Assembly: GCA_963579135.1 (NCBI GenBank)
Contig: CAUZFB010000076.1
Location: 1 to 8,320 of the forward strand
Reading direction: 5' to 3'
DNA length: 8,320 bases
Source: CALGTL01 sp963579135
GTDB lineage: Bacteria; Chloroflexota; Dehalococcoidia; Lucifugimonadales; Australimonadaceae
A model generated the notes under the pieces. It was not told the DNA's origin, did no database searches, and saw only the letters and a list, made by a program, of their open reading frames with translations. This document shows positions 1 through 6,612 of the stretch, piece by piece. Position numbers and translations under genes: made by a program. Positions within the stretch are counted from its first letter, which is position 1. Each line of letters starts with the position of its first letter.

Positions 1-1
1 A

Positions 2-685
2 AGCTGGAAGCATCTCGCTGGCACCGACGTATTCGGGCGCGACCAACTGAGCCGTATCATCTACGGCTCGCGTATCTCGCTGCTTGTTGGCTTTGGCTCG
101 GTGGTCATTGGAACTACCGTTGGCCTTCTGATTGGTATCTCCTCTGCTTATTTCGGAGGCAAGTATGACCTGATGGTCCAACGGCTTGTCGATACGCTGA
201 TGGGTTTCCCTGGACTTGTCCTTGTCCTTGTCATGGTCGTTGCCTTGGGCCCCTCGATGATGAACGTGACGTTGGCTATTGCGGCCAACTATTTTGACAA
301 AGTGATTCGGCTGGCGCGTGCCAGCGCGTTGAGCGTGAAAGAGGAGCCTTACATCTTGGCGGCGATCGCGGTTGGCGTGCGCCCATGGCAAATCATCCTT
401 CGCCATGTCACGCCCAACTCCTTGGCTCCGATCTTCGTGCTGGCAACGCAGCAACTCGGTTCCGCCATCGTTATCGAAGCCAGCTTGAGTTTTCTCGGAT
501 TGGGCGTGCAACCCCCCAATCCTTCGTGGGGTAACATGCTCCAGTCAGCTGCCAAAGAAAGTATGGAGCTCGCTCCCTGGCTGGCCATATTCCCAGGAGT
601 AGCGCTCGCGGTGGTCACATTTTCCTTCGCCGTTTTTGGCGACGGTCTTCGGGACGCCCTCGATCCTCGGTTGCAAGGGACATAA
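2..685 (+). CDS. ABC transporter permease, DppC/OppC type (5'-partial)
   Basis: This is the inner-membrane permease subunit of a dipeptide/oligopeptide/nickel-type ABC importer. The reading frame is open from base 2, so the N-terminus, including the first membrane segment, lies outside the window. There are 227 residues here against about 280-300 for the family. The visible N-terminal part carries the DppC signature GTDVFGRD (visible residues 7-14), followed by LSRIIYGSRISLLVG. Hydrophobic membrane segments lie near residues 24-48, 70-86, 143-165 and 193-213. The cytoplasmic EAA loop that contacts the ATPase is at about 120-139 (AAIAVGVRPWQIILRHVTPN). The C-terminus RDALDPRLQGT is typical of the family. 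The binding protein, partner permease and ATPases are not in the window. Being upstream of acyl-CoA genes, it may import their substrate, but that is inference. The family call is firm; the transported compound is unknown. Confidence 0.95.
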   Translation, partial: SWKHLAGTDVFGRDQLSRIIYGSRISLLVGFGSVVIGTTVGLLIGISSAYFGGKYDLMVQRLVDTLMGFPGLVLVLVMVVALGPSMMNVTLAIAANYFDKVIRLARASALSVKEEPYILAAIAVGVRPWQIILRHVTPNSLAPIFVLATQQLGSAIVIEASLSFLGLGVQPPNPSWGNMLQSAAKESMELAPWLAIFPGVALAVVTFSFAVFGDGLRDALDPRLQGT

Positions 686-695
686 GAAGGATTCG

Positions 696-785
696 ATGGG
701 TCGGACCGCGCCCAACTACAGGATTCACTCAATAGCTATCGGAGCAGCAACGGCTATCTCGGCAGGACCAAGGGAGTTTGATTGA
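696..785 (+). CDS. Possible 29-residue small ORF coupled to CoA-transferase 1
   Basis: This short open frame fills the gap between the permease and the first CoA-transferase. Its ATG at 696 has an SD-like AGAAGGA at 685-691, four bases upstream. Its TGA (783-785) shares the A with the ATG of the next gene at 785, a TGATG arrangement typical of translational coupling. The encoded peptide is 29 residues: a basic N-terminus (MGRTAPNYR), a small-residue and alanine-rich middle (AIGAATAISAG) and a GPREFD end. No family is recognised. It could be a leader or coupling peptide, a small protein or chance. Such short ORFs occur often by chance, and the next gene also has its own SD, so confidence is low. 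Confidence 0.28.
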   Translation: MGRTAPNYRIHSIAIGAATAISAGPREFD

Positions 786-2005
786 TGGTGCTACCTCTAG
801 ACGGTTTCCGGATGTTGGATCTTACGAGGCTTGTCCCCGGCCCGACGGCCTCATGGATGTTGGCCGATCTGGGAATGGATGTGCTCAAAATAGAGGATGT
901 TGCCGATCGGAGCGCCTACCGGAACCAGACTGCGGCCCGTGAGTCTCGAGAGCGGGTTGGGATTGATCCAAAGGTAGCGGAGGCCGAGTTCCGCTCCAAC
1001 GCCTGGGACCACATCGGGCGCAACAAGCGAAGTATCGCTATCAACCTCCAAAAGGCGGAGGGTCAAGGCATCCTCCACAAGCTGGTGGAGGATGCCGATG
1101 TCTTCTTCGGGTCCTTCCGGCTTCCCGTATACAAGCGCTTGGGTGCGGACTACGAGACCCTGAGTGCCATCAACCCGCGCCTGATTTATGCGACGCTGAG
1201 CGGCTGGGGCTTCGGCAACAGCTCTTCAGATTGGCCCGGCAACGAGCGTAACTCCCAGGGCATGTCTGGCTTCACAGCCATGACCAGCGGACAGGACGCT
1301 GAGCCCGCAGACATGCTGTTCACTCCTGTCGACAGCTATTCGGCCGCCCTCGCGGTCATCTCCATCCAATCGGCGCTGATGGCACGCGAGCGGACGGGCA
1401 AGGGTCAGCAGGTAGATGTTGCGTTGGTTGAGGGCGGGACGGCAATCTTAAACGGTGCCGCCCCCGGCTATTTCAAGGATAGAACCTACAGGCATCGCGG
1501 GTTTCCCAGCATTGGTAACATCAAGTGCAAGGACGGCAAGTACATCAGCAACGCAGCGGCCTATCAGAATCACTTCTGGGCGCCCTTCTGCGACGCAGTC
1601 GGCCTTCCTGAGATGCGAGAAGACCGGCCTGACCGCGATGAAGGCGCTATCCGCAAAGTCAGGGAGCACATGCTTATGAAGACTCGCGATGAGTGGATGG
1701 CTATCATTCCGAAAGAGATCGCGGTCGTGCCAGTGCTCGAGTTTGACGAAGTCTTGGAGGGGCAGTACGCCCGTGAACGAGGGATGGTGTTAGAGCTTGA
1801 TCACCCGATGGAAGGGAACGTGCGTCAGTTGGCGTCGCCGTTCCACTTCTCGGACACCCCAACCACGTTCCGCAATTTCGCGCCCTTGCTTGGCGAGCAC
1901 ACCAGCGAAGTCTTGCGTGATCTTGGATACAGCGAAACTGACACTGAGGCGTTAGAGCAGAACGGCGTGGTACGCCTTAATCATTGGAACCTAAATCAAC
2001 CTTGA
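785..2005 (+). CDS. CaiB/BaiF family (class III) CoA-transferase 1
   Basis: Cytoplasmic family III CoA-transferase of 406 residues, a usual length, predicted to move CoA between carboxylic acids through an aspartyl-anhydride intermediate. Landmarks are the N-terminal LDGFRMLDLTRLVPGPTAS, LADLGMDVLKIED, the CoA-site motif GRNKRSIAINL (about residue 78), and the catalytic region TPVDSYSAALAV, whose Asp (residue 183, codon at 1331) aligns by eye with Asp169 of formyl-CoA transferase. It is followed by RERTGKGQQVDVAL. The C-terminal half (CKDGKYISNAAA, ARERGMVLELDHPMEG) recalls alpha-methylacyl-CoA racemases, but the racemase GHDxNY histidine motif is not seen, so transferase is preferred. A segment of about 25 extra residues between KIED and GRNKRS is longer than in CoA-transferase 2. 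ATG 785 is chosen because AAGGGAG (770-776) sits 8 nt upstream; a TTG directly before it is the alternative. The acyl substrate is unknown. Confidence 0.93.
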   Translation: MVLPLDGFRMLDLTRLVPGPTASWMLADLGMDVLKIEDVADRSAYRNQTAARESRERVGIDPKVAEAEFRSNAWDHIGRNKRSIAINLQKAEGQGILHKLVEDADVFFGSFRLPVYKRLGADYETLSAINPRLIYATLSGWGFGNSSSDWPGNERNSQGMSGFTAMTSGQDAEPADMLFTPVDSYSAALAVISIQSALMARERTGKGQQVDVALVEGGTAILNGAAPGYFKDRTYRHRGFPSIGNIKCKDGKYISNAAAYQNHFWAPFCDAVGLPEMREDRPDRDEGAIRKVREHMLMKTRDEWMAIIPKEIAVVPVLEFDEVLEGQYARERGMVLELDHPMEGNVRQLASPFHFSDTPTTFRNFAPLLGEHTSEVLRDLGYSETDTEALEQNGVVRLNHWNLNQP

Positions 2006-2030
2006 GCAATTTTCATTAATCCTCGATAGT
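2002..2030 (+). promoter_or_regulatory. Candidate sigma70-like promoter before the amidohydrolase gene
   Basis: TTGAGC (2002-2007) and GATAGT (2025-2030) are separated by exactly 17 nt, and each matches 4 of 6 consensus positions. They lie in an AT-rich island (about 2008-2045) that stands out from the GC-rich surroundings and includes the palindrome TAACGTTA (2030-2037). Transcription would begin near 2037, about 25 nt before the GTG of the amidohydrolase. This would give the downstream genes their own promoter within the apparent operon. The match is modest and was made by eye. Confidence 0.3.
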
Positions 2031-2061
2031 AACGTTATTAGTTGCAAGGGAGCGAAGAGCA

Positions 2062-3171
2062 GTGGCCACCACAATCGATGCAGACACTCATGTCGATGAG
2101 ACCGAAGATACCTGGGAGTACATGGCCGCAAGCGAAGCGGAGTACAAGCCGGTGGTCGGGTACCCCAGTAATCCAGACCCCAAGCGCCCAACGCAGCACT
2201 TCTGGGTGATCGACGGCGATCGTCAGCCTCGCTTGCACCGCGAAGACGCGAGGACGATGACCACAGTGGGCACCCGTGAGCTCATGGATGTCCCGGCGCG
2301 CTTGCGAGACATGGACGAGCTTGATGTGCAGGCCCACGTCATGTACCCCACGATGTTTCTCGTACAGCCCACTAGCAAGCCTGAGGCTGACGTCGCCCTC
2401 AAACGCGCCTACAACCGGTGGCTGGGTGATCGCTATGAGCAGTCGGGCGGCCGTCTCCGGTGGCTATGTTTGCCACCGCTCATGGACATGGACGAGAGTA
2501 TCAAAGAGCTCCGATGGGCCAAGGATCACGGCGCGGTAGGTCTCTTCAAGAAGGGCAACCGGGAAGCCGACAAGAACTTCACCGATGACTACTTCCAGCC
2601 TCTCTGGAATGAAGCCAACGATCTGGAGATGTCCGTATGCATGCATATCGGCAGCGGCATTCCGAACACACGAGAGAACCGTACGGATGGCGATACTCGT
2701 GGCGCTCGCGTACCGTTCGCCTATCTGCCTGAGACCTTTACGAATTTGGTGATGAGCAAGATGCCTCACACCTACCCAAACATCAAGTGGGGAATCATCG
2801 AGGCTGCGTCAGGATGGATCCCCCACGAGCTTTATCAGATAAAACGCCGCATGGATCATCCAGGATCCGTCGGTCCTTCCCCGAAGACGCTTAGCTACGC
2901 GGACCTATCCGACGGCTTCGACACGTTGCACGATACATTGCGCGAACTCAATATCTTCGTTACGTGCCTTGTGGATGAGGACCTTCCGTACATCCTCAAG
3001 TTCGCGGGTGACGATAACATTGTCGTTGGGTCTGATTACACGCACGCGGATCAGTCCCAGGAGCGCAATTTTCAAGAGGCGCTTCGCTCTCGAGCGGCAT
3101 CCGGTGAGATTTCGCAGTCAGCTGTCGACAAGATGCTTCATGACAATCCGAAGCGGCTCTACGGGCTATAG
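2062..3171 (+). CDS. Amidohydrolase-2 family metal-dependent hydrolase
   Basis: A 369-residue TIM-barrel protein of the Amidohydro_2 group (ACMSD and decarboxylase-like, COG2159-type), acting on small organic acids or cyclic compounds by hydrolysis or decarboxylation. Visible landmarks in order are: IDADTHVDE at residues 5-13, where the first metal motif reads D-x-H (D8, H10) rather than H-x-H; MDELDVQAHVMYPT at 84-97; the strand-5 motif CMHIGSG with H195; IIEAASGWIPHELYQIKRRMD at 245-265, the usual E-x(5)-W-x-P signature; and VVGSDYTHAD at 321-330, with D325 the expected catalytic Asp. The end DNPKRLYGL is characteristic. The GTG start is supported by AAGGGAG at 2046-2052, nine nt upstream, and by the motif-bearing N-terminus. 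It lies between two CoA-transferases, which suggests it works on the same compound before or after CoA activation. The precise reaction cannot be assigned. Confidence 0.92.
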   Translation: MATTIDADTHVDETEDTWEYMAASEAEYKPVVGYPSNPDPKRPTQHFWVIDGDRQPRLHREDARTMTTVGTRELMDVPARLRDMDELDVQAHVMYPTMFLVQPTSKPEADVALKRAYNRWLGDRYEQSGGRLRWLCLPPLMDMDESIKELRWAKDHGAVGLFKKGNREADKNFTDDYFQPLWNEANDLEMSVCMHIGSGIPNTRENRTDGDTRGARVPFAYLPETFTNLVMSKMPHTYPNIKWGIIEAASGWIPHELYQIKRRMDHPGSVGPSPKTLSYADLSDGFDTLHDTLRELNIFVTCLVDEDLPYILKFAGDDNIVVGSDYTHADQSQERNFQEALRSRAASGEISQSAVDKMLHDNPKRLYGL

Positions 3172-3184
3172 CCGTCAATCATTG

Positions 3185-3210
3185 AGGAGGGGATGGCCAA
3201 CGCCTCTCCT
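3185..3210 (+). promoter_or_regulatory. Intercistronic hairpin masking an SD-like GGAGG
   Basis: AGGAGGGG (3185-3192) can pair with CCTCTCCT (3203-3210), an 8-bp stem with one G-U pair and a 10-nt loop. It lies 14 nt after the amidohydrolase stop. No U tract follows, so it is not a classical intrinsic terminator. The 5' arm is SD-like and directly precedes an ATG (3193) that opens a 10-codon frame ending at 3225. With only 2-3 nt of spacing, that mini-ORF is unlikely to be translated. The hairpin may protect or process the mRNA between cistrons. Confidence 0.3.
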
Positions 3211-3257
3211 GCGTCAGCTAAATAACGCTTGAGATGAGCACGCGTCACTCTTCTTTT

Positions 3258-3265
3258 GGAGGAAG
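3258..3265 (+). promoter_or_regulatory. Ribosome binding site deciding the start of CoA-transferase 2
   Basis: GGAGGAAG lies just ahead of the ATG at 3267, with 4 nt after the GGAGG core. The upstream in-frame ATG at 3234 has no SD-like sequence in the preceding 15 bases. This favours 3267 as the translation start. Confidence 0.6.
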
Positions 3266-3266
3266 C

Positions 3267-4424
3267 ATGGGCCCTGTTCTTGAAGGTCTTCGTGTCATCG
3301 ACCTGACCACAGGCATCGCGGGGCCTGGTACCGCCGTTTATCTGGCTGACCAGGGCGCGGATGTGGTGAGGATCGAGCCCCCGCCGAGCAATGCCAGCAG
3401 CGACCCTGCAGCTGATGGTGGTACCGGTTATGTTGCTCAGAACCGTAATAAGCGGAGTGTCACGCTCAATCTAGCGACACCCGAGGGCAAGCAGATCTTC
3501 CGAAAGTTGGCCGAGCAGTCGGACGTGGTGATCTCCAACATGAGGCTCGCTGCAGCGACCAAACTGGGAGTTGATTACCAAACGGTTCGAGAGATAAACC
3601 CACGGATAATTTACGGCGCTATTTCCGCGTACGGCCCCAAAGGACCATATGCACTGAAGGCCGGGTACGACCGCCTAACCCAAGGCTTCTCAGGAGCGAT
3701 GTACCGCAGATGGGAAAGTGGAATTCCCGTGAGCACGGGGATCTTCCTCTCAGACCCTTCAATCCCAATGCTGTTGAGCTACGGGATCACGCTTGCGCTG
3801 TTGCAGCGAGAGAAAACGGGAGAAGGGCAACTTGTCGAAACCTCGCTTCTTGCGGCTGCTATCGCTATGCAGATGACCAATCTCATCAAATTCGAAAACT
3901 CCCCAGAGCCGTTGCGGGATTTTGATATGCCTACCTACGGCATCTATCGTTGCGCTGACGATACCTACGTCAACGTAACCGCGCTTCGGCCTGCACAGTT
4001 CTGGAGGCTCTGTGACGTGTTGGACCTTGCCCATATCAAGGAAGACCCGAGGGCCAAAAACCCGACCGGCGATAGAAGTTTCAGGGAAGACGTATATCCG
4101 ATCATCGAAGCGATGTTCGAGACGAAACCTGCGGCAGAGTGGCTGAAGCTGCTCGACGACGCTGATGTGCCTGTAGCACCGGTTCTTGAACGCGATCAAG
4201 TGTTCTACGAGCCCCAAATGGTCGAGAACAGCATGTTCGTTCGCGTTGAGCATCCCGTCAAAGGGCCGGTACTGTCTTTCGCGCCACCATTCACGCTCTC
4301 CGAAGCGGACGAAGTGCATCACAAGGCGCCACCGCTGTTGGGCGCGCACACCGATGAGGTATTGGTGGAATTGGGGTATGACCCTGGCGAGATCGACGCG
4401 TTGCGGTCCAAGGGCACGATATAG
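3267..4424 (+). CDS. CaiB/BaiF family (class III) CoA-transferase 2
   Basis: A second family III CoA-transferase, 385 residues from the chosen start. Landmarks are VLEGLRVIDLTTGIAGPG at the N-terminus, YLADQGADVVRIEPP, the CoA-site motif NRNKRSVTLNL (about residue 59), AGYDRLTQGFSG, and SDPSIPMLLSYG. The Asp of the last motif (residue 163) aligns without gaps, up to KTGEGQ, with the Asp169 region of formyl-CoA transferase. The C-terminal APPLLGAHTDEVLVELGYD is the standard family ending. Tyr replaces the racemase His in GYD, which supports a transferase. ATG 3267 is preferred because GGAGGAAG precedes it and the family N-terminus begins two residues later; ATG 3234 would add 11 non-conserved residues. 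It is clearly divergent from CoA-transferase 1, so not a recent duplicate. The pair may use different acids or act as a heteromer; which one is unknown. Confidence 0.93.
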   Translation: MGPVLEGLRVIDLTTGIAGPGTAVYLADQGADVVRIEPPPSNASSDPAADGGTGYVAQNRNKRSVTLNLATPEGKQIFRKLAEQSDVVISNMRLAAATKLGVDYQTVREINPRIIYGAISAYGPKGPYALKAGYDRLTQGFSGAMYRRWESGIPVSTGIFLSDPSIPMLLSYGITLALLQREKTGEGQLVETSLLAAAIAMQMTNLIKFENSPEPLRDFDMPTYGIYRCADDTYVNVTALRPAQFWRLCDVLDLAHIKEDPRAKNPTGDRSFREDVYPIIEAMFETKPAAEWLKLLDDADVPVAPVLERDQVFYEPQMVENSMFVRVEHPVKGPVLSFAPPFTLSEADEVHHKAPPLLGAHTDEVLVELGYDPGEIDALRSKGTI

Positions 4425-4474
4425 TAGGCAGCCGTGTGCCGGACGGAAACCGGCCCACATTTCGTACTTACGTT

Positions 4475-4487
4475 CTTCGTTACGAAG
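4475..4487 (+). promoter_or_regulatory. Small hairpin overlapping the crotonase ribosome binding site
   Basis: CTTCG (4475-4479) and CGAAG (4483-4487) form a perfect 5-bp stem with a TTA loop. The 3' arm covers the first bases of AAGGGA (4485-4490), the SD of the crotonase gene whose ATG is at 4501. TTCGTA (4461-4466) can alternatively pair with TACGAA (4481-4486). Folding here could limit translation initiation. The stem is short and may be chance. Confidence 0.25.
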
Positions 4488-4500
4488 GGACACCGCAACC

Positions 4501-5274
4501 ATGGCGACGCTGCACTACAACAAACATGGCCACACGGTCGTCATCACGATGGAGGGCGATAACGACCTCAATCTGGGTATGACCATGGGCGAGATGGACG
4601 AGCGCCTGATCGAGTACGCGCAAGACGATGATCTGCGCTGTTGCATCGTGACCGGATCAGGAACGCGGGCGTTTTCAGCGGGTGGGAATCTCAAGAGGGC
4701 AGCGGAAACGGGCAGGGTCAGTTCTGGACGTACAGTCTGGTCATCGCAATCACCCTCGCTCATCGGTGGCATGGAGATTTGGAAACCCATCATCGCTGCG
4801 GTTAACGGCCATGCGATTGGCGCTGGATGTATGTTCGCACTCGCGTGCGACATTCGGCTCGCCTCGGACAATGCTCAGTTCGGAATCCCTGAGGTAAAAC
4901 TCGGCTTTCCCTCCGGGATGGGCGCGCCTCAGCGACTGCCTCGCATCATCCCGTTTGGGCCGGCGATGGAGATGCTCCTGACAGGAGATCGGATATCCGC
5001 CGAACAAGCGCTGCAATGGGGGCTTGTCAATCGAGTGGTACCCCAGGCTGAATTGATGAACGTTGCGTTGGAGATGGCCACCCGCATCGCGGCTAACCCT
5101 CCGTTGGCCATACAAGGCGTCAAGGAGATGGCCTACCGCTCGCGTGAGCTCACCATCCCCGAAGGCTTGCGCATGTCTGCCCTCATGGGCCACATCGCGC
5201 GCGATACAGAAGACGCCAAAGAGGGCTTACTCGCCTTCTCCGAGAAGCGGCCGCCTGAGTTTCAAGGCCGCTGA
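4501..5274 (+). CDS. Enoyl-CoA hydratase/isomerase (crotonase) family protein
   Basis: A 257-residue crotonase-fold enzyme, normal full length. The reading frame stays open well upstream into the CoA-transferase 2 gene, but the family N-terminus begins at ATG 4501 with AAGGGA (4485-4490) 10 nt before it, so that start is used. Oxyanion-hole segments are visible: TRAFSAGGNLK (residues 55-65) and AVNGHAIGAGC (100-110). These are followed by ACDIRLASDNAQFGIPEVKLGFP, APQRLPRIIP and LLTGDRISAEQALQWGLVNRVVP. Aligned by eye with rat mitochondrial enoyl-CoA hydratase, Glu164 is kept as E131 but Glu144 is replaced by M111. A classical hydratase uses both, so isomerase, dehydratase or another crotonase chemistry is as likely as syn-hydration. 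It sits beside CaiB-type transferases, an association reminiscent of the carnitine caiB/caiD pair, though substrate identity is not implied. Confidence 0.93.
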   Translation: MATLHYNKHGHTVVITMEGDNDLNLGMTMGEMDERLIEYAQDDDLRCCIVTGSGTRAFSAGGNLKRAAETGRVSSGRTVWSSQSPSLIGGMEIWKPIIAAVNGHAIGAGCMFALACDIRLASDNAQFGIPEVKLGFPSGMGAPQRLPRIIPFGPAMEMLLTGDRISAEQALQWGLVNRVVPQAELMNVALEMATRIAANPPLAIQGVKEMAYRSRELTIPEGLRMSALMGHIARDTEDAKEGLLAFSEKRPPEFQGR

Positions 5275-5300
5275 GCCCTGCGAAGCAACCGCAAGCTTCA

Positions 5301-6449
5301 CTAGAACGCTTGACCGGCCTTCGCCAAACGCAGGTAGTGCTGGCTGCCGCTCCAAGCGAATCGGTCTTCGTGATCGCGCAGGACATCGCCCGCGCGAATT
5401 AACAGCTCGACGTGTGCCATCGTCTCCGACAATGCGGGTAGGTACACTCCGTCAAGGCTCCGGTGCGCGAATAGCTGCCGTGTGATCTCAGCCAACGACC
5501 AGGTCGTGTTTCCCAGGAGTTCCAGGATCTGTTCTAGACGTTCGACGTGGTGATCCACGATCACCTGGGCTCGCGCCGCCGTGATGATATTCAGCTTGCC
5601 TCGATTCAGTAGCCGGTGAGCTGGCAGCACGAGGGCTTGGTCCCCCTTCGCGGCGATCATCAGCAGTGATCGGAGATAAACATCTAGCCCGTACAGCTCA
5701 TCCTCCTCAGCATGCTTGGCGGGGATGGCGGCTCGCACCTCAGACGGGAACTTGCTCTTCAATGTGGGATGCGGCGTGATCTCCGGCAGGATATGGTCCC
5801 CGGCGAAAAGAACGCCGTCCATGGCGATCGTCAACTCATCTGGAGCATGCCCCGGCGTATGGTAGAACGTGAGCCCCGCGCCTTGGTCACCATCGTCGAC
5901 CAGGCGAGTGACGTTTACCTCGCGCCGCTGATCAACGTAGCGCTGGCGTCGTGCGACGTCCTCCGGTGCGAAGAATGGCTGGCCGTAGGGCGCGAGTTTT
6001 TCCGTGTCTTGATCGAGTGCTTGCTGCACCAACGGATAACTCTCTCCTTCTAGGTTGCTACGGTTGTGAAACCGCAGGCTGTCCCAGAGGACGTGTGCCC
6101 ACACCTCCACCCCCCAAGTCTTCGCCAGAAGCAAAGCTCCGCCGTCATGGTCGTTGTGACCATGAGTGATGATCACTCGCTTGATAGAGTTGGTGTCGAT
6201 CCCGATGTCGTGGAAAGCGTCGGTGAGGTGCTCAATGATCAGCCCGGAGCCCGCATCAATGAGCGTGAAACCGTCCGGCGACTCCACGATGTATACCCAC
6301 GTTGGGCCCGTATACGAATGCCAATCCTGGGGTACGGCGATTGCGTGGAAGGGGGGGGCGCCAACGGGGGTTATCCGTAGCAGTGTGCGGCCCCCATCCG
6401 AGTCACCCTCTCGCAGGACATCGAACGCAGCTAGCTGGTTCGGGGTCAT
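5301..6449 (-). CDS. MBL-fold metallo-hydrolase
   Basis: A 382-residue metallo-beta-lactamase-fold hydrolase with a complete dinuclear metal site. The motif THGHNDHDGG gives H96, H98, D100 and H101 (H-x-H-x-D-H), then H201 (TPGHAPDE), D218 (FAGDHI) and H278 (LPAHRL). The strand motif FTLIDAGSG precedes the site. Beyond the metal domain, about residues 300-372 are helical (LEQILELLG, SLAEITRQLF, AHVELLIRAGDV) and resemble the winged-helix tail of LACTB2-like proteins. The family hydrolyses thioesters, lactones, nucleic acids and other substrates; here a thioester or lactone would fit the CoA-based neighbourhood, by inference. ATG 6449 is preferred, with a weak GGGGTGG upstream; an in-frame GTG at 6479 would add 10 residues without a visible SD. 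It is downstream of the alpha/beta hydrolase on the same strand and convergent with the crotonase, 26 nt apart. Confidence 0.92.
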   Translation of the reverse strand: MTPNQLAAFDVLREGDSDGGRTLLRITPVGAPPFHAIAVPQDWHSYTGPTWVYIVESPDGFTLIDAGSGLIIEHLTDAFHDIGIDTNSIKRVIITHGHNDHDGGALLLAKTWGVEVWAHVLWDSLRFHNRSNLEGESYPLVQQALDQDTEKLAPYGQPFFAPEDVARRQRYVDQRREVNVTRLVDDGDQGAGLTFYHTPGHAPDELTIAMDGVLFAGDHILPEITPHPTLKSKFPSEVRAAIPAKHAEEDELYGLDVYLRSLLMIAAKGDQALVLPAHRLLNRGKLNIITAARAQVIVDHHVERLEQILELLGNTTWSLAEITRQLFAHRSLDGVYLPALSETMAHVELLIRAGDVLRDHEDRFAWSGSQHYLRLAKAGQAF

Positions 6450-6513
6450 GCGAGTCCACCCCGTGAGGTGGGCTCGCACGCCAACGCTTGGTATCCGATG
6501 CTAGACAGGGCTG

Positions 6514-6547
6514 TGTGCGATGGCAGATGCTGGCAAGCCATCGCGCA
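6514..6547. repeat. Inverted repeat in the gap upstream of the MBL gene
   Basis: GCGATGGC (6517-6524) and GCCATCGC (6537-6544) are perfect 8-bp inverted repeats around a 12-nt spacer. They extend to 11 positions (6514-6524 with 6537-6547) with one T/G position. The element lies about 35-70 nt upstream of the MBL start, in the gap after the alpha/beta hydrolase. It may be a 5'-leader hairpin, an operator or a mRNA processing structure; no T tract marks it as a terminator. Confidence 0.4.
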
Positions 6548-6574
6548 GGGAGTGCTTAGAATCATGGTTCCTTA

Positions 6575-6612
6575 TACCCGGCTAGTTTCTCGGGTAGAGG
6601 TAGCGGGCCTCT
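6575..6612. repeat. Paired short hairpins after the alpha/beta hydrolase
   Basis: TACCCG (6575-6580) and CGGGTA (6591-6596) form a perfect 6-bp inverted repeat with a 10-nt loop. AGAGG (6596-6600) and CCTCT (6608-6612) form another with a 7-nt loop, sharing base 6596. They lie about 40-75 nt past the stop of the alpha/beta hydrolase read on the minus strand, so they could attenuate or stabilise its transcript before the MBL gene. Weak evidence. Confidence 0.25.

Noticed and set aside
785..1990. CoA-transferase 1 as an alpha-methylacyl-CoA racemase
   Set aside because: Parts of the C-terminal half resemble racemases, but the GHDxNY histidine motif is absent while the transferase Asp region aligns well.
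4186..4500. Upstream extension of the crotonase frame
   Set aside because: The frame is open but overlaps the CoA-transferase 2 gene; the crotonase N-terminus and SD place the start at 4501.
3759..4502. Long minus-strand open frame of 247 codons
   Set aside because: It lies opposite the well-supported CoA-transferase 2, shows no recognisable motif, and has the skewed composition of an antisense shadow.
4750..5193. Minus-strand open frame of 147 codons within the crotonase
   Set aside because: It is antisense to conserved crotonase motifs and has no recognisable domain.
5275..5300. Bidirectional terminator in the convergent gap between crotonase and MBL genes
   Set aside because: The 26 nt show no stem followed by a T or A tract.
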